Shown: positions 23,294 through 35,173, counted from the first letter of the stretch. The stretch is 64,000 bases of DNA from Phascolomyces articulosus (GCA_025677815.1 JAIXMP010000053.1:62001-126000); one strand, 5' to 3'. Notes: a model not told the origin generated them from the sequence alone. Program-made: numbers and translations.

Positions 23294-25783
23294 ATGTCTG
23301 ATTCGCCACTGACTTTAACTGTACCCGAAGCTGCTGCGTCTACTGACATTATACAATTCAAGCTTGTCTTGGGTGGTCAAACGGAAGAGGTATATATATA
23401 TACATAAAATAAAGTGATTCCTATGCAAAGCGTTTTTTTTTTTTTAAAAAAAAAAAGAGAGACAAGGACATTCTATTTAAGGTTTCATAGAAGAAAAAAG
23501 AAGTTGTTGTTTTGGGAATCAGTCATTTTATGTGTGTTTTGTCATTATATATTAAAAAACGAAAGGGTGTTCCTCACTATGTATGTATATATATAAAAAA
23601 AATTAGGCATTGGAAGATTATATTACTCGACACCAACTTGTTCAACCAACGGTATTTCGATCATTTCAACAAATCAGTTGGTTGCATGAAAAATTGACAC
23701 GGGCATTTCCGGAACTTGTGGTTCCACCTTTACCAGACCCACCTTCTTTACAACGCATGGATGATCAAGATTATGTGGAACGAAAACGATTACAAGTATT
23801 ACGATTTTTTGAAAAGATTATTTCTCGTTCTATCTTTGCGGATCATGATGATTTTGTTCATTTTTTATCTAATGATATGGTAAAAAAAAAAAAAGAGAGA
23901 GGGTTTCTTCATCGTTATAGGGAATATGGATAAGGGCGGATTGGAATGGATCCATAGATAATGGCATGGGAGAGATGGGGAAGGGGCATGGAATGACATC
24001 AAACCTTATTCTTTGTTTTTTTACTCGGTTCTATGCGTGTGTGCATCTCAATGTGTGTGTCTGTGTGTGGGAAGAATAATGGGAAGTGAATGCTTATATA
24101 TATCCTTTCTTATCATAGACACCCACTGAAGTTGGACAAGCGAATCGAGGGGTTTTGTCATTTTTACGATTTAACAGAGTCATACGATCCAATACAGACC
24201 GTGGATTCAAATCTTATAAAGCAACTGAACCTGTAGAAGGCGTAAGTGGATTTTTTTTAACTCGATGATCTCATGTCCTATTGTTTTCGGCCTACTTATT
24301 CTCGACCATGTAAACATAGAACGATCAAGATACATTTCATCGTCATCAAATTTATATTCTCATGTTGGAATCCTATTTTGGTACGATTGCAGAATCTTTA
24401 GGCCAGATGATACAAACTCGTGAAGGTATAATAAAAAACAATTCTCTCTCAAAGCATCGCATACACATATAAAGCAAAGACACATTCAATGATGCTGAAT
24501 ATGAAACTATTTTCAAAAAATATTGGGATAGGTCTTGCTGATGTGTTGGCCCACATGGGTGATGTTGTTATCGAAACGACACAAAGTAAATACCGACTTG
24601 GGAACGGGGACTCAGAGACACACAGAAAGGTTCAGCGTGCACTTGATCATAAGATGCAATTATTTGGTTTATTGATGGATGAATTGGGTTTCATCTTTAC
24701 ACGACAGGTAAAAAAAGCCTTTTTGAATAAAGAGAATGGCCTATCCTTTTGTCTTTTCACTGTTGATAATTGACATTGAACATGGATGACGATAATGATA
24801 GGGAATTGAAGAAAATATGAAATTCGGCGATGTAATGATCGAGTACAAGAATTCCATGGATGGACTCAAGGTAACACAACCTATGCAATTTCGAAAAATG
24901 TCAAAATTCCACATTTTCCAATATAAAAATGGGATTCCCCAAATCAAAATAATAATAATAATATTAATAATAATTCACCAACACCCTTTTTTTATATATA
25001 TTATAAAATTCATAGACAGCATTCAATGTTCGAACACAAAAGTTAATGGATTATGTAGAAAGTCTGAAGCATAGGAATAAAAAACGTGACAAAGCCGACA
25101 AATTAAAATTACGGATGGGATTACATAGTCCTGAAGTCCAAGCAACCATGGTAGAAGAAGAAGAAGCCACCAACGAATTACATACCTCCCGACAAGAATT
25201 TGACACCTGTCAAGCCAAAGTCAAACAAGAAATTCAATTATTTGAAACACAAAAACAACATGATATTACACGAGCCATTCATGATTACGTTCATTTAAGT
25301 CTTCGTTATGAACGCTCCAAATTAGCCAGTCTTGAAAAAGCCGTACATGATATTCGACAATTCCATCCAAAACCTGTTTCTTTAGCTCATGCTTTATTAT
25401 CAGAAGATCATCATGAAAGTAGTACACATGAAGATGAAAGTTCCACGGCTTCTTCTTCTACTGCAACCTTTGATACAAAACAACATCGAAAACGAAGGAG
25501 ACGGAGACCAAGAAGTAGAAAACATGGTCCTCAAGCCATTCTTTCTTCTGCTTCATTACCTACCTCAACCCCACGGAAATCAAAAAGCCAACAACTTCAT
25601 TCGAATTCAAAGGATCATCCAAGTGATGATGAGGATCAAGATAATCGACAACCTTCTTCTGCACAATCTTCGTCTCGTGTTTCTCCATTTATACGATATG
25701 AAAGTCAATCTCGAGTACATATGTCAGCTTCATATGATGAACGATTAGGTGGTGCTGCTGGTTGGCTAAATTCTAGTGATTAA
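23294..25783 (+). CDS. Sorting nexin (PX domain plus helical BAR-like region)
   Basis: Seven exons: 23294-23389, 23607-23879, 24119-24241, 24320-24425, 24532-24707, 24802-24870, 25016-25783. They sum to 1,611 nt (536 aa) with all junctions in frame. Residues ~20-125 form a PX domain (FRSFQQISWLHEKL, then AFPELVVPPLPDPPS, a proline-rich loop before the membrane helix). Residues ~190-375 are long charged helices typical of a SNX-BAR membrane-curving module. The C-terminus is S/H/R-rich and probably disordered. The family binds endosomal PI3P and sorts cargo (Snx4/Snx8/Vps5 relatives); which subfamily is unclear. The usual R-R/K-Y phosphoinositide motif is R-S-F here, so lipid specificity may differ. 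Confidence 0.82.
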
Positions 25784-26283
25784 CTTTTTTTTTCTCTTTT
25801 CTTTCTTATATATACTGCTCACACCCATAATATATATTTATACACACACACACACTATTCACATCCCCGTATTATACTATTATAATTATAATTATCTCTC
25901 TTTAGTTATTATCTTCTATCTATATCTTTCTATCTATTTTATACATGTCCCTTTTTCCTCTTTCTCTCTCTCCCACTTCTTAATGATTACGTATATTAAA
26001 ACTTTGCTCCTATAATTTTTTTTGATCATCATAAAACAAACAACAATAACAACAGCTTCATCATAATACTGTTTTTTTTATTATTATTTATAAAAGTATT
26101 CATGTAATTTTTTTTTTGCTTGACTATTTATACTCAAAATGATATCAGTAGATTTAGCTTAAATAAAAATGCACCTCGGAGTCCAATACCTTTAGGCTCC
26201 ACGCATTTTTTTTTCTATCGCGAAAAAAAAAAAAAAAAAAAAAAAAACTATTTGGTTTTTTGTTCTTTAAGAACACCCTCACC
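25784..26283. other. Intergenic with long poly-A tract
   Basis: Contains CA and CT microsatellites and a 25-A run at 26223-26247 shortly upstream of the Mpe1 start. No gene seen; it holds the sorting-nexin 3' end and the Mpe1 promoter. Confidence 0.5.
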
Positions 26284-28598
26284 ATGTCTGTTATATATTA
26301 TAAATTTAAAGCGGCCAAAGATTCTGATTATGATGTATTTACATTTGATGGACCTGGTGCTACTGTATTTGATGTCAAACGTGAAATCATTCGAGCCAAA
26401 AAACTTGGCAAGGGTACTGATTTTGATCTTGCCATTTATAATGCACAAACCGATGAAGGTAACAAACGAACCTGTTTTCTGATCCCTCATTCTTTCTCTC
26501 TACACATTGATAAACATACACACTTTACTCTTTTATTTTCCATTTCAGTTCCTTATTCCATGCGGTGCATGCAAAATATCCATTGATAATATACCCTTTA
26601 TTTACCCCATTAGCATAGAGAAAAAGAACAACCTTATTTTTTCTTTGATCTTAAAAAGAAATGAATAATTAAAAAAAACAATAAAAACAAACAATCATGT
26701 TTTTTACTCTTATTTTTTTTTCTTTTTTACAAAACCCATGCTATAGAATACAAAGATGATGTCTATGTGGTGCCTAGAAACACGTCCATTATAGTAAGAC
26801 GATTACCAGCATCACGACCTGGAAAAGGAACAGCGCAACGTTATGTATTAGGGGCATTACCGGCGGATGGGAAAGGCATGGGATCAAGTGGTATGGGCAT
26901 GTTAAAAGGACCTCCAGGACCAGCAGCAGAACGTTTTGGTTCAGGTGGAGGACCTGGAGGTCGAAATATGGTATTGAATGCTCCTCAATATCGACAACGA
27001 CAACATCAAAAACATCATAATCAACAACAACAACAAAATGAAGAAATGACACCTTCGGATGGATTATTATCACAAGGTGGTGGAGGTATGGGTGGTGATG
27101 GAGGCGGTGGTGGTCCAGTACCCAGTGATGATTCAGAAGAAGCACGTATTCAAGCCATGTTTCAACAAACTACGGATCAATGGGGTGCTATGCAAGAGAA
27201 ACTCGCAGAGTAAGTATTTACTTTTCTTGTTTGGTGGTCATTGGGATTTATATATATATAATAAGAAGGATGTGTGGATAGCGAAAAAGAGATCCATTGA
27301 AGGGATAGAATTGATGAGAAAGAGAGAGAGAGAGGTAGAGAGAGAAAAAAAGGGAATGTGTGTATTGTCCAAAATGCTTTTTTTGATATTGTTTTGAGTG
27401 AAAAAAAAAAAAAGAAAAAATATACACTTCTTTTACTCCCCTCTCTATTCGATCAATTGTGTGTTTTTTTATGTTTTTATTGTATACCTTTGCTTGTGGG
27501 ATCATTGTTATTGGTTTTTCTTTTTACAACATGAAGAAGATGAAGGGGGAAAAAAAGAGTTTATTAGAAAAAATTGTTAATTAAATATTGATGTTTATCT
27601 ATATAAAACCTCTCTATCTATATATATGCATCTATATTATTGATATATTTGATTATTCTTATGATGATATTTATACAATCTTATGACAGACAACAATACA
27701 TTCCATTTCAACCAAGAGGTGGCGATTGGCGACGAGGACGAGGAGGATATCACCATGCACAACGCGGTGGTCAAGGTGGATCAGGTGGAGCAAGTAGTGG
27801 TGGCGGAACAGGCGGTGATGCAACTGGAGATAATAATCAACAACAGCAACAACAACCTCAACGAGTACCACCACCAACTTATGTTTGTTATCGATGTGGT
27901 CAAAAAGGTAAAAAAAAAAAAAAAGTGCATTTTGGTAAATATGGATCAAAAGCAATGGGTGGCTAACGATGGTATCCTTGGGGGGTGTTACTAGGCCATT
28001 ATATAAATCAATGTCCTACGAATGGTGATAAAGAATTTGATAAACATCCAAGGATAAAACGAACAACAGGTATCCCTCGTAGTTTTCTTAAAGTTATTGA
28101 AGAACCCAAGAATGCTGTTAAATCTGGTACAGGTGGTTTGATGGTAACACCGAAAGGTGATTTAGTTGTCGCTCAAGCAGATTCGTAAGTACTAATATAT
28201 ATATGGAAAGATCCAAAAAAAGAGAGGAGAAACTAAACAGTCATCTATGGGCAAATAGATCAACCTGGGATAAACATGTAGCAAAATCAGCAGCAACCAT
28301 CAACTTGGGAACAGCAACAGCAGGTGACTTGTTGGAATTATTTGATCAAATCCCTGTCCCTACTCATCTACAATGTCCAATATGTGAAGGATTATTCCGT
28401 GAAGCCACCATTACACCATGTTGTGGAGCCAGTTTCTGTGATGAATGTATTCGAGGTTATCTGTTAGAAAATGATTTTGCATGTCAAGATTGTCTACAAC
28501 AAATCCCTAATGGATTGGATGGATTAATTCCAAATATGGATGTTCGAGCCAGTGTAGATACTTATGTGCGTGATTATGTACGAGATCAACAATCTTAG
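26284..28598 (+). CDS. Mpe1/RBBP6-like cleavage and polyadenylation factor subunit
   Basis: Five exons: 26284-26458, 26747-27209, 27690-27907, 27995-28184, 28241-28598. They total 1,404 nt (467 aa) with exact phase matches. Domain order is diagnostic: an N-terminal DWNN ubiquitin-like domain (MSVIYYKFKAAKD ... VVPRNTSIIVRRLP), a G/Q/R-rich linker, a CCHC zinc knuckle CYRCGQKGHYINQC created by splicing, the conserved GIPRSFL segment, and a C-terminal RING/U-box-like domain (CPICEGLFREA ... CCGASFCDECI). In yeast Mpe1 is an essential subunit of the nuclear cleavage and polyadenylation factor. The short intron 28185-28240 restores frame at ADS|HLWAN. The stop lies 62 bp before the left inverted repeat of the HET element. 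Confidence 0.92.
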
Positions 28599-28660
28599 AA
28601 TTCCCCTCTCTCTAAAAAAAATGTTATTACAAATTTATATATATTTAATAAAAAAAAATA

Positions 28661-28684
28661 CTGTACCCGCTCGCTACAACGATA
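28661..28684 (+). repeat. Left terminal inverted repeat of HET element
   Basis: Starts CTGTACCCGCTCGCTACAAC and ends GATA; preceded by TA at 28659-28660. Matches the reverse complement of 37414-37437 at 22 of 24 positions. Confidence 0.8.
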
Positions 28685-29890
28685 CTACTTGTGGAACTGA
28701 AAATGTTTCGTTATATCGAATTATCGTTATATCAAATTAGTGCCTAGGCCTGTAATAGTCGGTTAAAATCCTATCACTATTAACTATTTATTTTGAATAA
28801 TCTTACTTCAAAACCATGTACCTACATCATGAAAAGAAAATAAATACTGCTAGGTTGTAATTTTTTTGATATTATCTGGATAATAAATTAAATAAAAAAT
28901 GGTAAGGTGAAGAAAAATGTGCTTAAAGGAAAAGAAATATAGGCACCACAACCAACCCCCGCTTTCGGCACTTTGATAATTCAACGAAATACGTTGCATT
29001 AGGTAAGGTTTTGCAACATGCAAGAGTATAGCCATATAGTATGACTATCGATATCTTAACTGAAATTGTACAATACCCATATTAAATTACTACATCAAAG
29101 CAAAAGACTGAAAAATAATCGTAAATAACCAGAAAAACCAAAAATTATATAAAAAACCATGTGTATTTATATAGTCAGAGCTTCATATATCGAAAATTTA
29201 GCTTGAATATATACCTCAATAAATGAGATAATGATCTGATACTGGTTTTTATTGCACATTACGAAGCCATTTTACCGCGATGATAAACAGAAATTTGATC
29301 AAATCAGTGCTGCAGTTACAACGTGTCAATCCCCAATAGAATATTGCATTAACATAGAACCTCTTCACAACAGGCGAGGGTTGACTGTAGTGATATAGTG
29401 GCATATGGTCCATTATCATTTTTTCATTACGGTAATAATATTATTATTTGGAATGTTATGGAAGAAAAAAATAACAACGACTTGTCAACACGCAATAATG
29501 CCTCAAAACCATCAAATAGCAGGCATCATCACAAATATTCAGCCTGCCCTGAATTTCAATTTGGAACTCTACAGCAATAATAATTACTTTCTCACGTTTC
29601 AGTAATACCTACATAGATTCATCAGCTTGTTATCTGAGCAGCAGGCATGCAAGATTACTATTCTTTGTTACTACCACGTAGATTTGAGATTCTTTATTCG
29701 ATCCATTTCCAACGACACACTTTAAGTGACTTTTATGTTGCTCAAAGCTTGGTTTCTTATTTCACGCCTGTTTACAAGTGAGGACCATCTCCATAGTGGT
29801 AACATCATAATCAAAGTATTTATTTTGCTGTACTCTGAGTTGTGATATTTTAAAAATGGACATAATAATTATTTATATAAATCGTAAATA
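28685..29890 (-). repeat. HET-unit 3' flank, copy 3
   Basis: Homologous to 103-1840 but lacking the ~570-bp block: the join reads GTGGTAACATCAT|AATCAAAGTAT near 29808. Its inner ~450 bases are about 98% identical by eye to copy 4. Confidence 0.85.
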
Positions 29891-29891
29891 T

Positions 29892-31547
29892 TTATTGAAT
29901 CAAAAATGTTTGTTTGGGTAAATTACAATCAGAGAAAAACTCTTCTTCATTTCGTATCCAAAAACATCCAATAGCTTTATAGAATTCTTCTCCTTGCTTT
30001 TTTTTAATTATGGGATAGTAACAAAAATAATAAAGTTTAAACGAAATTTCAGAAAGGATGACATATTGTGCAGAAGGGTCATCCAAACTGTCTGTTAAAT
30101 CATCAAAATTAACCATTGCAACACCAGTTTTTGTGTTATGCCAGCACAAGTTTTCCTTTTTTATCTCCATGAATCTTGATAGTTGTTGAAGCTTTTCAGA
30201 GATTTTATCGAAAAATGATTTTTCAGGAAGATAATCATTGAAATCGTCATTATTCAATAAAATTCTTTTCATTTCATTTGTTTCAGATAGTTGGACAAGT
30301 ATGCACAAATGATAACTGTCTTCATTATCACTATCATTGGTATAGTCAGTAATTGGTGGTATATCTTCTTCTCGTATAGTTAAATTGTCATCATCGATGG
30401 ATGGAACATAAGCTGTTGTAACATGCATGGTTTTTCCATTTATATCGTAATTTTGAAATGAGGTCGTCATATCAAATGTAATGTGTTCACCATTAACACC
30501 GGTCCATGATGGCAAAAACTTGTATTCTTGGATTGTCGATTTATAATAACGATTATGTTTAAAGAACAAAATTTTGATGTCTTTTTTTGCTAAGAGACCA
30601 TAAAATTGAATCATCAAGTCTTCTAATTTTTGATCGTAATCAATGTTGATTTTGTCGATAAATTCTGGGAAAAGATGTATGAGTGCAAAAACACGATCGT
30701 GGTTTTTGGTGCTTGTTCGTTGATGTGCATGGAATAGAATTTGCGAAACGTCTAGTTCAGAAGATGATTTTGTTAAAGTTAATCTGAATATTTCATTATC
30801 TCCGGATGCATATGCATGTATATCTCTTCCGACAAGTAAAAGTTTTTTCGACTTTATTGCTTCTTCTAAAGTCCATAAACGTTTGAAATATTGGTGTTCT
30901 CTTGGGTCTATGAATTGCTCACGAGAGGAGTCAGGTACAAGTGCAACGGTGCAATAAGCATTTTCGTATATATGATGCATGTTGCGTATTTCACGTAGTT
31001 TTTCTTCTTTATTGTTTTGATTGATGCATAATTGGTCGCACCATATATATTTGATGTTAAATTGTTGACATATTTGCTGAATGATGCCTTCAAATTTGAC
31101 GTATTTGATTGTTTTTGAAAAGTAGTAATTTTTATCCTCCATAATCTCCAAAACGTGATATATTTTTGACAGTTTACTCCGTGTTTCAATACTTTTATAT
31201 TCATAGTCAAACGGTACCTTGTGTCGAGGAATAATCATATCAGAAAAAATATTTTCATAAGAAATAATCTTGTGTTTGCCATCATCGACCCGTACGTATT
31301 TTCCATTGTCATCTTGTTTTATATCACCAGATTGATTCCATGAATACGATAGTGCGCAGTAACCTTCGTTCACTTGAGATCCATCGACTACTGCCATGTC
31401 AGAAATACGAACAAGTTTTGAAGGCATAAAATCCGGTTTGGGCAAATCATTGGGAACTTTTTTAGGTGGTTGGGAATTTTTGATATATCTTGTTTCTTCG
31501 GGATCAAGAGAATATACATATTGTGCCGTCTCGTACGTGATATACAT
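29892..31547 (-). CDS. HET-domain protein (HET unit 2 of element set)
   Basis: Intronless 551-aa HET-domain protein starting MYITYETAQYVYS. The HET motifs are intact: CALSYSWNQSGD, IKYIWCDQLCINQNN, MHHIYENAYCTVALVPD and LWTLEEAI. Compared with the other two copies, similarity is high through the HET domain and lower in the C-terminal half. That half ends with the shared VILSEISFKL and CNLPKQTFLIQ blocks. A 5'UTR intron (31553-31636) is conserved. It lies within the 8.8-kb TIR-bounded element. Non-self recognition is the family-level inference; no partner gene is visible. Confidence 0.85.
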   Translation of the reverse strand: MYITYETAQYVYSLDPEETRYIKNSQPPKKVPNDLPKPDFMPSKLVRISDMAVVDGSQVNEGYCALSYSWNQSGDIKQDDNGKYVRVDDGKHKIISYENIFSDMIIPRHKVPFDYEYKSIETRSKLSKIYHVLEIMEDKNYYFSKTIKYVKFEGIIQQICQQFNIKYIWCDQLCINQNNKEEKLREIRNMHHIYENAYCTVALVPDSSREQFIDPREHQYFKRLWTLEEAIKSKKLLLVGRDIHAYASGDNEIFRLTLTKSSSELDVSQILFHAHQRTSTKNHDRVFALIHLFPEFIDKINIDYDQKLEDLMIQFYGLLAKKDIKILFFKHNRYYKSTIQEYKFLPSWTGVNGEHITFDMTTSFQNYDINGKTMHVTTAYVPSIDDDNLTIREEDIPPITDYTNDSDNEDSYHLCILVQLSETNEMKRILLNNDDFNDYLPEKSFFDKISEKLQQLSRFMEIKKENLCWHNTKTGVAMVNFDDLTDSLDDPSAQYVILSEISFKLYYFCYYPIIKKKQGEEFYKAIGCFWIRNEEEFFSDCNLPKQTFLIQ

Positions 31548-31552
31548 TATAT

Positions 31553-31636
31553 CTATGATTACATTAAATAAGTTTGATAAGTTAGGTTCAGTATAATCGT
31601 AGATAATAGAAATTAAAAAGAAAGGTGTTTACTCAC
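31553..31636 (-). other. predicted 5'UTR intron of HET gene 2
   Basis: CTGTGAGT donor at 31636 and CATAG acceptor at 31553, leaving ATATA before the ATG; equivalent to the introns of the two paralogues. Confidence 0.6.
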
Positions 31637-32280
31637 AGAAAAAAAAAGAAATGAATGGTACTGTGTATTGGAAGAATTGCAAGAGAGTGTACAGTGGTGA
31701 TGGATTTTAATGATAGCAAATGCGCGTTCTTTTAAGGATTTTCTATCAAATGAAAGGCAGTGATGTAAGTGGTAAATATAAACTGAAAAATGAAAAAGCT
31801 GTGTTTTTAGTGCGTACAGAAGAACAGAAAAAAAAATAACGTTTTATAATATACCTTTTTCTCACTAAAACGTGTGTGACATATTTCAAGTCGCTAAACC
31901 AAAACTTTAAAGATCATCGTCAATGCATCCAATAAATAAGCAATGAGTAATATTTGTTTATGTGATGCAGATGATTTAGAAAAGAAAAGAGTATTTACTG
32001 TTCTTAATTTTTTTTCGTCAAATCGACTTCGATAATATGAATTTTTTTTAATCATGTCGTTAAATGTTTGATTCACTGCTGCTGAACTACCAGGGAGTAA
32101 TATATCAAGAACATGCAGTAAGATAGAATAAATGAAAGGAAAAGTTTACCTGCACGTCTTTGTGCAATACAGAAACACGATTACACAAAACTCTAAAACC
32201 GCCCAAATGAAACATAGTCACTCTCATACCGTAATTCACCCAATAAACTTTGTTTGAACGTTAATATAATGACGGTAGCT
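31637..32280 (-). repeat. HET-unit 5' flank, copy 3 (truncated)
   Basis: Promoter-side flank homologous to 3576-4260 and 35174-35860 (shared ACCGCCCAAA and GTTAATATAA). It stops soon after TTGTGCTGG and is joined to the short segment at 32281. Confidence 0.7.
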
Positions 32281-32400
32281 TGTGCTGGTTATTTGTGTGA
32301 TAGAGTAGTGTATAGTACTGGTATGATAAGGAATTGAGGAGGATATGTTGAGTAATTAATATGAGAGCTGCTACTAGGAAGGGAAGGAGTTCTACATGGA
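32281..32400 (+). repeat. Unit right-end segment, copy A
   Basis: Shares GAGAGCTGCTACTAGGAAGG and neighbouring sequence with 37262-37380, where it lies next to the right terminal inverted repeat. Here the inverted repeat itself is missing, suggesting this was once the end of a single-unit element. Confidence 0.65.
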
Positions 32401-32452
32401 GGTTTTTTTTAGAAATATTTAGGTACAAGTGTTGCTATCAGTAGTGACTTAC

Positions 32453-32864
32453 CCTGCTTCAAGAGGAGGAGGAGGAGGATCCAATTTACAAAACTGATCC
32501 CGGGCTGGGAACTGAAGAAACTGGTGCTGTCTGCATCGGGGTGTTGTAGTGCATCGACTTCTGAGAGAATTTGGCAGATTACTGGCCAAAAGGTGCAAGG
32601 TTGCTCAATATGTTGTGGAGAGCTAGGTTTGGATTTAGGTGATTGGTTTAAACGAAGTGAGAGTGGATCAATAGCAGTCGTACTTGGGACATGTAGTCGA
32701 AGGTGCATATTGAGATATTCAATGACATGCTTTTGGTAAGAGTGGCTGAGAGACAGTTGATGCATTTTCTGTTGCGACCACTGGGGAGCCATCCAATGCG
32801 CCAACGGATACACCGGCTTCGTTCTTTCCTGCTCATTGGGATCCACATGATTGGGTCGATACAT
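32453..32864 (-). pseudogene. Captured exon of an unidentified gene
   Basis: A 137-codon frame, richer in GC than its surroundings, starts MYRPNHVDPNEQ and ends in a canonical donor (CAGG|GTAAGT) with no downstream exon. Composition (ALAHWM-like AHWMAPQWSQQK, FWPVICQILSEVDALQ, Ser/Pro/His-rich centre) looks like genuine protein-coding sequence. It has no counterpart in the other HET units. It most resembles a host gene fragment trapped inside the element; I do not recognise the parent gene. A poly-Leu run (LLLLLL) comes from a CTC repeat at the end of the exon. Confidence 0.5.
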
Positions 32865-32889
32865 ATTTTAGGTAAGCAGTAAGACAACC

Positions 32890-33424
32890 GAACAGAGCCA
32901 AAATTTTTTGCACTTTGACAATTCCATGAAATTTGTTGCATTAGATAAGTTTTTGCAACATTCGGGAGTATACCCATATAGTTAATGTTATAGAAGAAAA
33001 AAAATAACAACGACTTGTCAACACGCAATAATGCCTCAAAACCATCAAATAGCAGGCATCATCACAAATATTCAGCCTGCCTTGAATTTCAATTTGGAAC
33101 TCTACAGCAATAATAATTACTTTCCCACGTTTCAGTAATACCTACATAGATTCATCAGCTTGTTATCTGAGCAGCAGGCATGCAAGATTACTATTCTTTG
33201 TTACTACCACGTAGATTTGAGATTCTTTATTCGATCCATTTCCAACGACACACTTTAAGTGACTTTTATGTTGCTCAAAGCTTGGTTTCTTATTTCACGC
33301 CTGTTTACAAGTGAGGACCATCTCCATAGTGGTAACATCATAATCAAAGTATTTATTTTTATATACTCTGAGTTGTGATATTTTAAAAGTGGGCATAATA
33401 ATTATTTATATAAATCGTAAATAT
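32890..33424 (-). repeat. HET-unit 3' flank, copy 4 (truncated)
   Basis: Begins with a short patch of the TTGCAACATTCG segment, then jumps at about 32980 to the portion near-identical to 29450-29890. It lacks the outer third of the flank and the ~570-bp block. Confidence 0.8.
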
Positions 33425-35083
33425 TTATTGAATCAAAAATGTTTGTTTGGGTAAATTACAATCAGAGAAAAATTCTTCTTCACTTTGTATCGAAAAACAT
33501 CCAATAGCTTTATAATATTCTTCTCCTTGCTTTTTTTTTATGACTGGGTAGAACCTCTCGTTAAAACTTTTCGATTCAAACGAAATTTCAGAAAGGATGA
33601 CATATTGTGCAGAAGGGTCATCCAACCTGTCTGTTAAACAATTTAATCCAATACTTGTAGCCATTCGAAAATCATCACTTTCTTTGTTACACCAGCACAA
33701 GTTTTCCTTTTTTATCTTCATGAATCTTGATAATAGTTGAAGTTCTTTAGATAATCTATCGATAGGTGATGTTCCATCAAAATTCAAATAGGGACTAAGA
33801 GAATACAATATGACTCTTTTCATTTTTTTTGCTTCAACTAGTTGAACATCTACACACAAATTATGTATTTGTGGTGCATAAGGATACGTTGGTATGTCTT
33901 CTTCTCGTATAGTTAATTTGTCATAGTCGATGGATGGAACATAAGCCGTTGTAACATGCATGGTTTTTCCAATTATATCGTAATTTTGAAATGAGGTGGT
34001 CGTTACATGAAACACCTTGTGTCCGCCATTAACACCGGTCCATGATGGCAAAAACTTGTACTTTTTGATTGTTGATTTATAATCACTCTCATTTTGAAAA
34101 AACAAAATGCTGATGTCTTTTTTTGCTAAAAGAATATAAAACTGAATCATCAAGTCTTCAAATGGTTGATCATAATCAATTTTGATTTTGTCGATAAATT
34201 CTGGAAAAAGATGTATGAGAGCAAAAACACGGTCGTGGTTTTTGGTGCTTGTTCGTTGATGCGCATGGTATAGAATTTGCGAAAGGTTTAGTTCTGAAGG
34301 CGGTTTTGCTAAAGTATCTATTTCAGATATCATATCATCTCCCCATTGATGTACATTTCCGCCGACAAACACCAATCTTTCTGACTTTATTGATTCTTCT
34401 AAAGTCCATAAACGTTTGAAATATTGTTGTTCACCTGCATTTAAATATTTTTCAAGGGAGAAATCAGGCACAAGTGCAACGGTGCAATAAGCATTTTCGT
34501 ATATATGATGCATGTTGCGTATTTCATGTTGTTTTTCTTCTTTGTTGTCTTGATTGATGCACATTTGGTCGTACCATATATATTTGATGTTGAATTGTTG
34601 ACATATTCGTTGAATAATGCCTTCAAATTTGACGTATTGAATTGTTTTTGTAAAGTAATAATTATTATACTCCATGATCTCCAAAACTTCGTATATTTTT
34701 TTCCATTTAATATATGTCTCATTACTTTGGAGCTCTAAGGAAAGAGACATCTGGTATTTAGGAATAATGATTTCACGACTAATACTGTCATAAGAAATAA
34801 TCTTGTGTTTGCCTTCATCAATTCGTTTGTATTTTCCAGTGGTTTCATCAATTAAAATATCTGCAGATTGATTCCATGAATACGATAATGCGCAGTAACC
34901 TTCGTTGAGTTGAGATCCATCGACTACTTTCATGTCAGAAATACGAACAAGTTTGGTAGGAATAAAATCTGGTTTGGGAAAATCGTTGGGAACTCTTCTA
35001 GGTGGTTGGAAATGCCTGAAACCTACTTTTTCTTGATCAAGAAAAGTATGTATATATTGTGCCGTCTCGTAGGTTATATACAT
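33425..35083 (-). CDS. HET-domain protein (HET unit 3 of element set)
   Basis: Intronless, 552 aa from MYITYETAQYIHT. An upstream open extension to 35362 is rejected because it crosses the conserved 5'UTR intron and has F/S-rich non-protein-like composition. HET motifs: CALSYSWNQSAD, IKYIWYDQMCINQDN, MHHIYENAYCTVALVPD and LWTLEESI. C-terminal blocks shared with the paralogues are FLPSWTGVNG, MHVTTAYVPSID, LCWCN and CNLPKQTFLIQ. The regions between them differ freely, including indels. It is the second HET gene inside the TIR-bounded element. Confidence 0.85.
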   Translation of the reverse strand: MYITYETAQYIHTFLDQEKVGFRHFQPPRRVPNDFPKPDFIPTKLVRISDMKVVDGSQLNEGYCALSYSWNQSADILIDETTGKYKRIDEGKHKIISYDSISREIIIPKYQMSLSLELQSNETYIKWKKIYEVLEIMEYNNYYFTKTIQYVKFEGIIQRICQQFNIKYIWYDQMCINQDNKEEKQHEIRNMHHIYENAYCTVALVPDFSLEKYLNAGEQQYFKRLWTLEESIKSERLVFVGGNVHQWGDDMISEIDTLAKPPSELNLSQILYHAHQRTSTKNHDRVFALIHLFPEFIDKIKIDYDQPFEDLMIQFYILLAKKDISILFFQNESDYKSTIKKYKFLPSWTGVNGGHKVFHVTTTSFQNYDIIGKTMHVTTAYVPSIDYDKLTIREEDIPTYPYAPQIHNLCVDVQLVEAKKMKRVILYSLSPYLNFDGTSPIDRLSKELQLLSRFMKIKKENLCWCNKESDDFRMATSIGLNCLTDRLDDPSAQYVILSEISFESKSFNERFYPVIKKKQGEEYYKAIGCFSIQSEEEFFSDCNLPKQTFLIQ

Positions 35084-35087
35084 TTTT

Positions 35088-35173
35088 CTATTATTATATA
35101 TAATATAAGTTTGACAAGTTAGTTTCAATATAGTCGTAGATAATAGAAATAAAAAAGAAAGGTGTTTACTCAC
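35088..35173 (-). other. predicted 5'UTR intron of HET gene 3
   Basis: CTGTGAGT donor at 35173 and AATAG acceptor at 35088, only AAAA before the ATG. Confidence 0.6.

Noticed and set aside
26789..27145. Antisense frame opposite the Mpe1 glycine/glutamine linker
   Set aside because: It is a shadow of low-complexity coding sequence; the sense-strand model is complete and in frame.
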